In this document: positions 1 through 8,649 of the stretch, piece after piece
How the letters are laid out: each line of letters begins with the position of its first letter
Position numbering within the stretch: the first letter of the stretch is position 1
NCBI GenBank assembly: GCA_030612505.1
Contig: JAUWNU010000009.1
Span: 1-36,500 of the forward strand
Length of the DNA: 36,500 nt
DNA from: Methanomassiliicoccales archaeon
GTDB taxonomy: Archaea > Thermoplasmatota > Thermoplasmata > SG8-5
Direction: 5' to 3'
The notes under the pieces: generated by a model
Told to the model about the DNA's origin: nothing
Seen by the model: only the letters and a program-made list of their open reading frames with translations
The model's database searches: none
Program-made: the position numbers and the translations under genes

Positions 1-1
1 T

Positions 2-526
2 AGTGTTAGGTGCGAAGTAAAACATGTTCAGTTTAATGAACTTGAGAAAAAGGTGTATCTCTATTTGATAAAATACCCTGAACTTTCTGATTCGGCCCTA
101 AGCGAAAAAGCAGATTGTTCTAGGCAGGTATTAACACGCATTAAACACAGGTTCATTCAGGAAAAATTGATAAAAAAACGAAGAATCGTGAATATGGGTA
201 AGCTGGGTTTCAAGATATTAACCATGTTTCACAGTAAATACAATCCATTAAAACCTCTACGTGAAAGACAAAAATGTGTGCATAATACCATGGAACTTCA
301 AACTCCAATATTCAGTATTGCCAGATATCCAGAAAGTATTACCTTGGTGGCATTCAGGGACTTTGAAGAATATAAAAGGCTGCATAATGAATATGTTAGC
401 TTTTGTGCGGGGCAAGATATTCTCAAGGGAAATCCTGTTTCCATCAATTTATCCATGCCACGGATTCACGAGATAAAATGGCTGGTCTACGCACCATTGG
501 TTGAAAAGATACTTGAAGATTTGTAA
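2..526 (+). CDS. C-terminal part of an Lrp-like winged-helix regulator (5' end outside window)
   Basis: The reading frame is open to the left edge of the window, so the GTG at 53 in the ORF track is not the true start; this is the 3' part of a longer gene. The visible ~174 residues contain a winged-helix DNA-binding segment (LSEKADCSRQVLTRIKHRF) followed by an alpha/beta sensor-like segment. It aligns by eye with the second half of the complete regulator at 31616..32719: both share the pattern of a helix-turn-helix, then KLGF, then a YNPLKP or FNPSKP motif, then DFEEY or DYEAY. It is therefore a paralog of that two-domain regulator. It converges on the malate dehydrogenase gene with only five bases between stop codons. 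The effector is unknown; control of the neighbouring redox genes is an inference from position. Confidence 0.75.
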   Translation, partial: SVRCEVKHVQFNELEKKVYLYLIKYPELSDSALSEKADCSRQVLTRIKHRFIQEKLIKKRRIVNMGKLGFKILTMFHSKYNPLKPLRERQKCVHNTMELQTPIFSIARYPESITLVAFRDFEEYKRLHNEYVSFCAGQDILKGNPVSINLSMPRIHEIKWLVYAPLVEKILEDL

Positions 527-531
527 TAGAA

Positions 532-1413
532 TTAATATCCCACGGCTGCAAGATTCTCACGCAATGCCATGGCAGCCTCTTTGAATTGCTTTTTCTCGTC
601 TTCAGTCATTATCATTTCCTTAACTTCTTCCACGCCATTTATTCCCAGGATTACTGGCATGCCAATGCATACATCTTCTTCCTCATACAGAACCGAGCTT
701 GGGATAAGGGCTTTTTCGTCATTCACCACCATTCTGGCCATGACCGAAGCAGCATGTGCAGGTGCGTAGAAAGTAGCGCCTTTGAGTGCGATAACCTCGC
801 TTCCGGCAGCTTTCGTCCTTTCTATTGCCCTTTTAATTTTCTCTGGGTCTGGTTCTACACCTTCAATTTTCACAGAACTGGCCAGCGGGACCATTATCTC
901 GCCGTGCTGTCCAACCACCGTGGCCTGGATATTATCCACATGCACATCGAACTCCCTGGAGAGGAAATATCTAAAGCGATTGGAATCAACAACACCGCCC
1001 ATACCGAATACATGACTTTTATCGAATCCTGATTCTTTCAGAGCTACATAAGCCATTGAATCCATTGGGTTTGAAACTATAAGAAGATTGGAATCAGGCG
1101 CATAATGAACAACCTGCTCAATGACTGATTTCATTATCTTTACATTCGTTCCCAGTAATTGTTCCCTGGTCATGCCTGGCTTTCTTGCAATTCCAGCGAC
1201 AATGACAATAAGATCGGAATCTGTGACCTCACTATAATCCGTTGAACCGATAATTGGACAAATAGCTGTCTGTCCCAGGTCTAGCCCTTCACCAAGAACC
1301 AGATTTTCTATGATATCAATCAATACCAGCTCTTCCGCAATTCGCTCTTTTATGATGGAAAAAGCGATGGTCGAACCCAATCTTCCAGCTCCAATAACAG
1401 AAATCTTGGCCAT
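532..1413 (-). CDS. mdh: NAD-dependent malate dehydrogenase (MDH/LDH family)
   Basis: The protein interconverts malate and oxaloacetate with NAD(H). The first 20 residues of the ORF-track version are unlikely; the ATG at 1413 gives MAKISVIGAGRLG, with the Rossmann GxGxxG at the very N terminus as is usual. An aspartate ends the second strand (VLIDI), which favours NAD over NADP. The substrate loop reads ARKPGMTREQLL, carrying the arginines typical of malate rather than lactate dehydrogenases. NPMD and the catalytic histidine in GQHGEIMVPL are present. The length (293 residues) is normal for the archaeal/LDH-like group. It is monocistronic here. Its upstream region carries a dyad element shared with the hdrC-frd-kor promoter, which suggests co-regulation with the fumarate reductase-like and 2-oxoacid oxidoreductase genes, consistent with a TCA-arm role. 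Substrate assignment rests on motifs only. Confidence 0.88.
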   Translation of the reverse strand: MAKISVIGAGRLGSTIAFSIIKERIAEELVLIDIIENLVLGEGLDLGQTAICPIIGSTDYSEVTDSDLIVIVAGIARKPGMTREQLLGTNVKIMKSVIEQVVHYAPDSNLLIVSNPMDSMAYVALKESGFDKSHVFGMGGVVDSNRFRYFLSREFDVHVDNIQATVVGQHGEIMVPLASSVKIEGVEPDPEKIKRAIERTKAAGSEVIALKGATFYAPAHAASVMARMVVNDEKALIPSSVLYEEEDVCIGMPVILGINGVEEVKEMIMTEDEKKQFKEAAMALRENLAAVGY

Positions 1414-1471
1414 ATGTATTACCCTGTTAATGAATAGAGCAATTAATACTAATACATATCGAGACCCAGGC

Positions 1472-1497
1472 ACATAATATAACCATTATGTACATAA
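1472..1497. promoter_or_regulatory. Three-half-site ACATAA operator-like element upstream of mdh
   Basis: The sequence holds ACATAAT, six bases, ATTATGT, then immediately ACATAA. The first two arms make a perfect 7-bp inverted repeat and the last two make the palindrome TTATGTACATAA. The same half-sites in the same order (forward, reverse, forward) occur at 31488-31514 upstream of the hdrC operon. The position, roughly 60-85 bp upstream of the mdh start, fits an archaeal activator or repressor site. Confidence 0.55.
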
Positions 1498-1656
1498 ACC
1501 ATAACGCATGTTAACAATTAGATATTTGGCCATAATATGTGTAAAATTTGGACATTATTGCAATTATTTAGTATTGTTTATGATATATTATTCATGGATT
1601 GATGTCTAGAGTGCAACATCTTCTGTTTTCTGATATGGATATTCGATTTTCTGCCG

Positions 1657-1670
1657 TAAATTATATATTT
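1657..1670 (+). promoter_or_regulatory. TATA-box-like promoter element for the GlcD-Hdr operon
   Basis: The AT-only run TAAATTATATATTT lies about 55-68 bp upstream of the chosen start at 1725 and resembles an archaeal TATA box. A transcription start about 25 bp downstream would leave a leader of roughly 35 nt carrying the GAGGTG ribosome binding site. The exact box is uncertain because the whole region is AT-rich. Confidence 0.4.
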
Positions 1671-1724
1671 CCTACCTATGTACTATGTGACTATCTATAA
1701 TATGATTAATTGAGGGTGAGGTGC

Positions 1725-3164
1725 ATGGCAGAATTGAATATTGATAAATTGATAGAGATTGTAGGTGAAACTAATGTGTCAGATGACATAGCTGACCTTT
1801 ACGTATATTCTTCAGATGCATCGGTTCACCAAGCCATGCCATCTGTGGTGGTGCGGCCAGGAAGGATAGAAGAGGTTCAAGATATAGTAAAATATGCCAA
1901 TCAGAACAAGATTCCGGTGATTGCAAGAGGAGCAGGTTCCGGTATGTCCGGCCACACAGTTCCCATAGATGGTGGGATAGTTCTTGACATGAAAAGGATG
2001 AACCGCATTCTTGAAATAAGGCCTGAAGACCTTCTTTGCAAGGTTGAGCCAGGCGTGATAAATGATGAACTGAACCGGGCCCTGAAGCCCCATGGTTTCT
2101 TCTTTGCTCCAATGCCTTCATCTGGAATGATATGCACAATCGGAGGGATGATTGGCACCAATGCATCTGGAAACCGGGCCGTGAAATACGGTGCTACGAG
2201 GGACGTCGTTCTCGGTTTGAAAGTTATTCTGGCAAATGGAGACCTAGTTACACTGGGCACAAACACAAAAACCGATGCCTCGGGCTATCAACTAGCACGC
2301 CTGATTGTGGGCTCGGAAGGAACACTGGGAATAGTGGTGGAAGCCACATTGCTTCTATCACCACTGCCAAAATTCAAGGCAATGGCGGTGGCCAATTTTG
2401 ATAAGCTAGAGGATGCTGGTAATGCAATATCGAAAGTGATGGCATCTGGCATCACACCATCCATGGTCGAACTCATGGACAATGTGGCAATAACCGCAGT
2501 GAATAAAGCATTAGATTTAGGACTGCCAGATGTTTCTGCCATAGTAATATTCGAGTGCGACGGCATGGTAAAAGAAGCAGTGGATTATGAATTAAACGCA
2601 ATCACGAAGATATGTGAAGAGCATAATGGCGCTGGAATAAAGGTCACCGATGACCCAGGGGAGATGGCCAGGATTTATGAAGGCCGTAAGAAACTGTTTC
2701 CGTCCCTTTCCAGATTCGGAGATGGGCTGGTATCCACCTCGCTGGCTGATGATATGGCGGTTCCTGTGTCTAAAATTGCAGTGGCAGTTCATGAGATACA
2801 TGAGATTGCAAAGCGCAATAATGTGGTAATGAGCGCATACGGGCATTGCGGCTCTGGCCTGATACACACCAAGATTCTCATGGACCCCACAAAGGAGAGC
2901 CAGTGGGAGGATGCGAAGAATGCAGTGAAAGAAACCTATGAATTTGTTCATTCCATCGGAGGGACAACCTCAGGGGAGCATGGCATCGCTCTCAGCAAGG
3001 CACCTGCCATGAAAGAAGAAAGGAAAGACTCTCTGGATATGATGAGGGCAATCAAAAAGGCACTGGACCCGAATAATATACTCAATCCACACAAGCTCAT
3101 GGACGCGCCTGATGACTGGGCAAGCGCAACTGGACTCAGGTACAATGTGAGAGGTGGTCAGTGA
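1725..3164 (+). CDS. GlcD-type FAD-linked oxidase (D-2-hydroxyacid / D-lactate dehydrogenase)
   Basis: This is a flavoprotein of the vanillyl-alcohol-oxidase fold that should oxidise a D-2-hydroxyacid such as D-lactate, glycolate or 2-hydroxyglutarate and pass electrons to its iron-sulfur partner. The start at ATG 1725 is preferred over TTG 1710 because GAGGTG sits just before it. Residues ~35-215 form the PCMH FAD-binding domain (VVRPGRIEEVQDIV, RGAGSGMSGHT, GGMIGTNASG). The C-terminal FAD-oxidase domain carries GHCGSGLIH and ends SGEHGIALSK...LDPNNILNPHK, all typical of GlcD. The length (479 residues) is normal. It overlaps the next gene (GlcF/HdrD-like) by one base, so the two very likely form a complex. 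Its place at the head of an HdrC-HdrB-HdrA-MvhD-HdrA operon suggests hydroxyacid oxidation is coupled to the Hdr complex rather than directly to a quinone. The substrate cannot be fixed from sequence. Confidence 0.88.
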   Translation: MAELNIDKLIEIVGETNVSDDIADLYVYSSDASVHQAMPSVVVRPGRIEEVQDIVKYANQNKIPVIARGAGSGMSGHTVPIDGGIVLDMKRMNRILEIRPEDLLCKVEPGVINDELNRALKPHGFFFAPMPSSGMICTIGGMIGTNASGNRAVKYGATRDVVLGLKVILANGDLVTLGTNTKTDASGYQLARLIVGSEGTLGIVVEATLLLSPLPKFKAMAVANFDKLEDAGNAISKVMASGITPSMVELMDNVAITAVNKALDLGLPDVSAIVIFECDGMVKEAVDYELNAITKICEEHNGAGIKVTDDPGEMARIYEGRKKLFPSLSRFGDGLVSTSLADDMAVPVSKIAVAVHEIHEIAKRNNVVMSAYGHCGSGLIHTKILMDPTKESQWEDAKNAVKETYEFVHSIGGTTSGEHGIALSKAPAMKEERKDSLDMMRAIKKALDPNNILNPHKLMDAPDDWASATGLRYNVRGGQ

Positions 3165-4225
3165 TGGATGCAAAGAACCTTAAGAAATATGAGAAGGAAA
3201 TGAACACCTGCATTCGGTGTGCTTATTGTTTTGAGGAGTGCCCGGTCATCGAGCAGAAGGGCTGGGACACAAGTGGTGCAAGGGGAAAGATTACCCTGTC
3301 ATACGGCCTTTTAAGTGGAGAGCTGGAGCCTACCCAGTCAATAGCAGACAATTTGTTCCAGTGTACACTTTGCAGGAACTGCGAGTCAAAATGCCCATCC
3401 GGGGTGGAGGTTTGCGACATTATTCTCTCTGCCAGGGCCGACCTGGTGGAAAACGGCTTTGCCAATGACACTCACAAATATGTCATAAAGAATATCAAGG
3501 AATCAGGAAATATCTACGGTGACACCGAAGCAATACCGCCTGTTCAAGATGGTGATGTGCCACTATTCATAGGGTGCCAGTACCTGTCAAGACCAAATAA
3601 GACAAAAAAGTTCATTAAGATTCTAGAAAAGCTCGGAATAAATGTGAAAGTAGGGGAAGAAATCTGCTGCGGCTTTCCAATGGACGTGCTTGGTTTCAAG
3701 GATGACCTAGAAAAGCATAAGGAGCAGTTCAAGAAACTATTTCCACACAAGGATGCAATCACTTTCTGCCCAACATGTACAGTGTTCCTGAAAGAAGGTC
3801 ACGATGTTAATGCAAAGCATATTCTTCAGGTCATACTGGACAAACTTCCAGAGGTGAACCTGGACATGAAAGTTACTTTCCATGACCCCTGCGATTTCTC
3901 CAGAGGGTTAAAAATAATCGATGAACCAAGATTGATACTGGAAAAGCTCGGGGTCAAAGTTGTGGAGATGAAGAATAATAAGGGCAATTCAAGCTGCTGC
4001 GGCGGCGGAGGCGGAATCCTCATGTCTGATTCGGAACTATCCGACGACATCGCAATGAAGAGGATACAACAGGCCATTGATACTGGTGCAGATATCATCA
4101 TAACTTCATGCCCAACTTGCGAGACAACGCTGAAGAAGGCGGCTGCCGCAACCAATGAGAGAGATGGAACGAACATTGTCGTTCGAAACATCGAGGATAT
4201 TATCTGGAAGGGGCTGAAACAATGA
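3164..4225 (+). CDS. GlcF/HdrD-like iron-sulfur protein with two CCG domains
   Basis: This is the electron-acceptor partner of the GlcD-type oxidase. The N terminus holds two [4Fe-4S] motifs (CIRCAYCFEECP and CTLCRNCESKCP). Two complete cysteine-rich CCG domains follow: GCQYL with ICCGFP and FCPTC, then HDPCDFSRG with SSCCGGGGG and SCPTC. Both CCG units keep every cysteine expected for a noncubane cluster, as in HdrD and HdrB, whereas some GlcF/LldE proteins have lost residues. The start at ATG 3164 overlaps the glcD-like stop (TGATG) and follows GAGGTGG. It overlaps the following hdrC by four bases. GlcD plus HdrD-like pairs are known to act on 2-hydroxyacids and thiol/disulfides; whether this one reduces a disulfide or passes electrons to HdrC/HdrA is inference. 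Confidence 0.85.
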   Translation: MDAKNLKKYEKEMNTCIRCAYCFEECPVIEQKGWDTSGARGKITLSYGLLSGELEPTQSIADNLFQCTLCRNCESKCPSGVEVCDIILSARADLVENGFANDTHKYVIKNIKESGNIYGDTEAIPPVQDGDVPLFIGCQYLSRPNKTKKFIKILEKLGINVKVGEEICCGFPMDVLGFKDDLEKHKEQFKKLFPHKDAITFCPTCTVFLKEGHDVNAKHILQVILDKLPEVNLDMKVTFHDPCDFSRGLKIIDEPRLILEKLGVKVVEMKNNKGNSSCCGGGGGILMSDSELSDDIAMKRIQQAIDTGADIIITSCPTCETTLKKAAAATNERDGTNIVVRNIEDIIWKGLKQ

Positions 4226-4710
4226 TTGAATCTAAAAAATTGGACCAGAATTTCAAGTTAGAGGTAGCAGAGGAGATGGGAAACTCAAACTTCACCCATT
4301 GCTTTGCATGCGGAACATGTACCGCAGGGTGCCCAGTAAGGGTGATTGACTCAAAATACAATCCACGAAAGATCATTCGCATGGTGCTATTGGGGATGAG
4401 AGAAGAGGTACTGTCCAGCGAGTTTATCTGGCTGTGTTCCACATGTTATACCTGCTATGACCGATGTCCACAGGATGTCCAGATGACTTCATTAATGACC
4501 GCTCTCCGAAACATCGCTGTCAGAGAGGGCTATGTCCACCCATCATTCAAGGAACAGGCAAGGCTGATTGGAAGCTTTGGCCGTCTTTATGAAATTGAAG
4601 ATTTTGACAATAAAAAGCGCGAGAAAATGGGCTTGCCAGCTATGAAGAAAATCCATGAGGAGGTAATTAAATTACTGGAACACGAGGCAAAGAAGGAGGC
4701 TGAATCATGA
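4222..4710 (+). CDS. hdrC: Heterodisulfide reductase subunit C-like protein
   Basis: This small electron-transfer protein of 162 residues has two [4Fe-4S] motifs, CFACGTCTAGCP (residues 27-38) and CSTCYTCYDRCP, in the arrangement of HdrC. HdrC normally carries electrons between HdrA and HdrB in the soluble HdrABC complex. The C-terminal ~60 residues are helical and charged. ATGA overlaps link it to the genes on both sides, and AAGGGGCTGAAACA precedes the ATG. It is a paralog of the HdrC at 30969-31403, but longer at the C terminus. The pairing with HdrB immediately downstream is canonical. Confidence 0.9.
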   Translation: MIESKKLDQNFKLEVAEEMGNSNFTHCFACGTCTAGCPVRVIDSKYNPRKIIRMVLLGMREEVLSSEFIWLCSTCYTCYDRCPQDVQMTSLMTALRNIAVREGYVHPSFKEQARLIGSFGRLYEIEDFDNKKREKMGLPAMKKIHEEVIKLLEHEAKKEAES

Positions 4711-5585
4711 AATTCGCACTGTTCCTGGGATGCACTATCCCAGTTAGAGGCCAGAACTATGAAATGTCCTCCAGGGCCGTAGCCAAGGTCCTTGGCATCG
4801 AATTAATAGATCTGGATGATTTCTCTTGCTGCGGTTATCCAGTGAAATCCACAAACCATCATGATACTATGGTCATGGCTGCCAGAAATCTGGCCATTGC
4901 CAGTGAGAAGGGCCTGGAGATTGCCACGCTCTGTAATGCATGCACCGGAGTTCTTACAGAAGTAGAGAAAGAGCTTTCTGAAAATAAAGAGCTAAGGGAC
5001 AAAATCAATGAAGAGCTGAAGAAAATTGGCAGAGAGTACAAGCCAGGTGTTAGAGTTAGACATTTCTCAAGAATTCTCTACGAGGATATTGGTGTAGAAA
5101 AACTAAAAGAGAAGATAATTAAGGACTTGAGTGCTCTTGAATTTTCTGTACACTATGGATGCCATTACCTTCGTCCAGCAGAGATTTTTCAGGGCTTCGA
5201 CGACCCGGAAAATCCAGAAACCATTGACAAACTGATAGAGGCCACTGGTGCTAAATCCATTGATTACAAGGGAAAGCTGGATTGCTGCGGCGGTGCGATT
5301 CTGGGGGTTGACGAGGATATTGCCCTGTCAATGTCCAATAATAAGCTAGCCCAGATCACAAAGAACAAGGTTGACGGCCTGATAACAGTCTGCACTTTTT
5401 GTACCATTATGTATGAAGATAATCAGAAGAAGATTGAGGCAAAGTTCGAATGCGAATATAACCTTCCGACGCTCTATTACCCACAATTATTGGGACTGGC
5501 CTTCGGACTGGGTAAGAAAGAATTAGGATTCAGGCTGAACAAGGTTAAAGCAAACGAGCTCCTGGACAAGATAGGTGTTGAGTAA
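4707..5585 (+). CDS. hdrB: Heterodisulfide reductase subunit B-like protein
   Basis: This is the catalytic disulfide-reducing subunit of Hdr complexes. Both CCG domains are intact: FLGCTIP, FSCCGYP and CNACTG form the first, and YGCHYLRP, LDCCGGA and CTFC form the second. Each should bind one noncubane [4Fe-4S] cluster. The length (292 residues) is normal and equal to that of the second HdrB in this window. The ribosome binding site AAGGAGG lies ahead of an ATG that overlaps the hdrC stop. In methanogens the substrate is CoM-S-S-CoB; no genes for those cofactors are visible here, so the natural disulfide is unknown. A lipoyl disulfide is a candidate because of the lipoylation genes in the facing operon. 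Confidence 0.9.
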   Translation: MKFALFLGCTIPVRGQNYEMSSRAVAKVLGIELIDLDDFSCCGYPVKSTNHHDTMVMAARNLAIASEKGLEIATLCNACTGVLTEVEKELSENKELRDKINEELKKIGREYKPGVRVRHFSRILYEDIGVEKLKEKIIKDLSALEFSVHYGCHYLRPAEIFQGFDDPENPETIDKLIEATGAKSIDYKGKLDCCGGAILGVDEDIALSMSNNKLAQITKNKVDGLITVCTFCTIMYEDNQKKIEAKFECEYNLPTLYYPQLLGLAFGLGKKELGFRLNKVKANELLDKIGVE

Positions 5586-5619
5586 TGGCTGAACATAAGA
5601 TCTGTGGAAGGTGCATATT

Positions 5620-8600
5620 ATGAGTGAAATAGGCGCTGTATTGGTGGCTGGCGGCGGTATCGGAGGTATTCAGTCTGCCCTGGACATGGCCGATGCCGGC
5701 TTCAAAGTATATCTTGTGGAAGAAAAGCCAGCCATTGGCGGAGTCATGGCCCAGCTGGACAAGACATTCCCAACAAATGATTGCTCATTATGTATTCTAT
5801 CGCCAAAGTTGGTGGATGTGGGCAGGCATCCAAATGTAGAGTTGCTAACCTATTCCGAAATCGAAGAGGTTTCAGGAAAAGTTGGCAATTTTAAGGTCAA
5901 GATTAAAAAGAAGGCTAGATATGTAACTGATGCATGTGTCGGCTGCAATTTGTGTTCCGATGCCTGCGTTCTGGCAAATCGCCTTCCAAATGAATTTGAC
6001 GAGGGCATAAAGAAGAGAAGCGCCATTTATATTCCATACCCCCAGGCAGTGCCATTGAGATATGTTATTAATGAGAACCAGTGTCTTCTCTTAAAGAATG
6101 GAAAGTGCAGCCAAAAATGCCTGGAGGCCTGCCCCTCAAATGCCATTGATTTTGACATGAAGGATGAGATAATCGAGGTAAATGTCGGGGCGATAATTAT
6201 GGCACCTGGCTATGATAAGTTCGACGCCACAGTGAAGGGTGAGTATGGCTATGGTCGATATCCAAATGTAATAACTTCCCTGGAATTCGAGCGGATACTT
6301 TCAGCATCAGGGCCCTTCGATGGTCAGATATTAAGGCCGTCTGATCACAAGAAGCCAGGGAAAATAGCATGGATCCAATGTGTTGGCTCCAGGGACAGCA
6401 CAGTTGGGAATGAGTATTGTTCATCTGTATGCTGCACCTATGCAATCAAGGAAGCAATTATAGCAAAGGAGCATGAACCAACAATCCAGCCAACAATTTT
6501 CTTCATGGACATGAGAACCCATGGAAAGGACTTCGAGGAATACTATAATCGTGCAAAGGACAAGCATGAGATACGGTTCATCAGATGCCGGGTTCCGGAT
6601 ATTTCAGAAGATCCAGGTTCTAAAGACCTTTATATCAGATTTGAAACAGAAGAAGGAGAATTGCATACCGAGAAGTTCGATCTGATTGTGCTGTCTGTTG
6701 GCTTTGAGCCTGGAGACAGCATCAAATCACTTGCTGAAAAATCAGGTATCCAGCTGAATCAGTACGGATTCAGTAAGAATTCTGAACTTAATTCCCTGGA
6801 GACCAGCGTGCCTGGAATCTATGCCTGTGGTGCATTCACAGGGCCAAAGGACATTCCAGAAACAGTTATGGAGGCCTCAGGCGCAGCAGCCAAGGCCAGC
6901 AGTACCATAATGTCCCAGCGAAATAAGCTTGTGAGCAGCAAGGAGTATCCCGATGAAATTGATGTATCTGGCAAGGAACCAAGAATAGGCGTTTTTGTCT
7001 GTCACTGCGGTATCAATATTGGCGCCTATGTGGACGTGCCAGACGTTGTCAAGTATGCAAAAACCCTGCCAAATGTGGTTCACGCAGACGAGAATCTATA
7101 CACCTGCTCCCAGGATACACAGCTGCTTCTGGTTGACCTCATAAAGAAGCATGATTTGAACAGGGTCGTAATTGCATCCTGCAGCCCAAGAACCCATGAA
7201 CCTCTTTTCCAGGAGACCATTCGCGAGGCAGGCCTCAACCCCTACCTCTTCGAGATGGCGAATATCAGGGACCAGTGCTCCTGGGTTCACATGGAGGAAC
7301 ATGATAAGGCCACAGCAAAATCCAAGGACCTGGTATCCATGGCCGTTAACAAGGCCAGGCTGATAGAATCACTACCACCAATGTCCATGGGGGTTATCCA
7401 GAAAGCATTGATTATCGGCGGGGGACTGGCAGGCATGACCTCTGCCCTGGCAATTGCGGAGCAGGGTTATGAGGCCTATCTGGTGGAGAAAGAGGCGGAG
7501 CTGGGAGGGAACCTTCGGAACCTTCATTATGACCTGGAAGGCCATGATATCGCGAAGATGCTGGATGAACTGGTCAAGAAGGTCAATGCCAGCGATAAGA
7601 TTCAGATTTTTACAGATACCAAAGTATCCAATATTGATGGTTTCATAGGTAATTTCCACACCACGCTGGAGTCTGAAAAGACCTTGGAAATTGACCACGG
7701 GGCCATAATACTGGCCACAGGAGCACAGGAGTCAAAGCCCAATGAATATCTCTTCGGTGATGACGAAAGAGTGGTCACACAACTTGACCTGGAAGCACGG
7801 CTTTCCAAGGGCGAGGACCTCAATGGCAAGACAATCACAATGATCCAGTGTGTTGGCTCCAGGGAAGAAGGAAGACCATATTGCAGCCGTATTTGCTGCA
7901 AGGATGCCATAAAGAACGCGCTGAAAATTAAGGAATTAAATCCAGATTCACAGGTTTTCATTCTCTATAGGGACATGCGAACCTATGGATATTCTGAAAA
8001 GCAATACAAGGAAGCCAGAGAGAAAGGCGTCATCTTTATCAGGTTTGATGTGGAGAAGAAGCCAGATGTAAAGAAAGGCCAGGATGGGCTGGAAGTATTA
8101 ATCCACGACCTTATTCTGAATGAGGACATTCTAATCAATACAGATATACTGGCCCTTAGTCCGGCCATTGTTCCAAGGGAGGGTAGCGAGGAGCTGGCTA
8201 AACAATTAAAAGTGCCATTGAACTCCGACGGCTTCTTCCTGGAGGCCCATGTCAAATTGCGGCCAGTGGACTTTGCCACCGATGGAATTTTTGTTGCAGG
8301 AATGGCACATTCACCCAAGTCCATGGGCGAGACAATATCCCAGGCCTATGCTGCTTCGTCTAGAGCAAGCATCCTGCTATCAAAGGATACAGTGAGCATC
8401 GAGCCAACTATTTCATCCATAGACCCGGAGCTCTGCGTGGGCTGTGGCCTTTGTGTCATGAACTGCCCCTACAATGCCATTGAGCTGAAACTCCGGGAAG
8501 GAGGAAAGAAAGCCGAGGTTATTTCCGTATCCTGCAAGGGCTGTGGGGTCTGCGGTGCCAGTTGTCCACATCTTGCAATTACAATGAAGCATTTTACTGA

Positions 8601-8649
8601 TAATGAGATCACTGCCCAGATACTTGCCTATGGAGGGGATTATAAATGA
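5620..8649 (+). CDS. hdrA: Large HdrA-like flavoprotein (double-module, ~1009 aa), copy 1
   Basis: This is the FAD/iron-sulfur core subunit of an Hdr complex, the site of flavin-based electron bifurcation in characterised HdrABC. The ATG at 5620 with upstream GGAAGGTG is preferred over GTG 5611. Domains in order: an N-terminal FAD Rossmann unit (AGGGIGGIQSA), the HdrA signature TFPTNDCSLCILSPKLVDVG, two ferredoxin motifs (CVGCNLCSDAC; then a variant CX7CX3CX3C around NGKCSQKCLEACP), the methanogenic-HdrA-like part beginning GVFVCHCGINIG (~residue 456), a second FAD unit (IIGGGLAGMTSA, ~590), and two C-terminal ferredoxin motifs (CVGCGLCVMNCP, CKGCGVCGASCP). It is longer than the ~650-residue methanogen HdrA because of the extra N-terminal FAD module. 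It is closely similar to copy 2 two genes downstream. Confidence 0.9.
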   Translation: MSEIGAVLVAGGGIGGIQSALDMADAGFKVYLVEEKPAIGGVMAQLDKTFPTNDCSLCILSPKLVDVGRHPNVELLTYSEIEEVSGKVGNFKVKIKKKARYVTDACVGCNLCSDACVLANRLPNEFDEGIKKRSAIYIPYPQAVPLRYVINENQCLLLKNGKCSQKCLEACPSNAIDFDMKDEIIEVNVGAIIMAPGYDKFDATVKGEYGYGRYPNVITSLEFERILSASGPFDGQILRPSDHKKPGKIAWIQCVGSRDSTVGNEYCSSVCCTYAIKEAIIAKEHEPTIQPTIFFMDMRTHGKDFEEYYNRAKDKHEIRFIRCRVPDISEDPGSKDLYIRFETEEGELHTEKFDLIVLSVGFEPGDSIKSLAEKSGIQLNQYGFSKNSELNSLETSVPGIYACGAFTGPKDIPETVMEASGAAAKASSTIMSQRNKLVSSKEYPDEIDVSGKEPRIGVFVCHCGINIGAYVDVPDVVKYAKTLPNVVHADENLYTCSQDTQLLLVDLIKKHDLNRVVIASCSPRTHEPLFQETIREAGLNPYLFEMANIRDQCSWVHMEEHDKATAKSKDLVSMAVNKARLIESLPPMSMGVIQKALIIGGGLAGMTSALAIAEQGYEAYLVEKEAELGGNLRNLHYDLEGHDIAKMLDELVKKVNASDKIQIFTDTKVSNIDGFIGNFHTTLESEKTLEIDHGAIILATGAQESKPNEYLFGDDERVVTQLDLEARLSKGEDLNGKTITMIQCVGSREEGRPYCSRICCKDAIKNALKIKELNPDSQVFILYRDMRTYGYSEKQYKEAREKGVIFIRFDVEKKPDVKKGQDGLEVLIHDLILNEDILINTDILALSPAIVPREGSEELAKQLKVPLNSDGFFLEAHVKLRPVDFATDGIFVAGMAHSPKSMGETISQAYAASSRASILLSKDTVSIEPTISSIDPELCVGCGLCVMNCPYNAIELKLREGGKKAEVISVSCKGCGVCGASCPHLAITMKHFTDNEITAQILAYGGDYK

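Larger units (their letters stand above)
1414..1724. other. 311-bp divergent intergenic region (mdh / glcD operon promoters)
   Basis: No convincing ORF is present. The region is strongly AT-rich and separates two divergently transcribed units. It holds the three-half-site ACATAA element at 1472-1497 near mdh and a TATA-like box near 1657-1670 for the plus-strand operon. A looser CATAATATG-type sequence near 1533 may be an additional degenerate half-site. I see nothing else that I can name. Confidence 0.7.

Noticed and set aside
586-1032. 148-aa plus-strand ORF over mdh
   Set aside because: Shadow frame of the malate dehydrogenase gene; low-complexity aromatic and histidine-rich translation.
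4222-8649. Methanogenesis HdrABC
   Set aside because: No methyl-CoM reductase or CoM/CoB genes in the window, and the HdrA proteins are ~1000 residues with an extra FAD module, as in non-methanogens.
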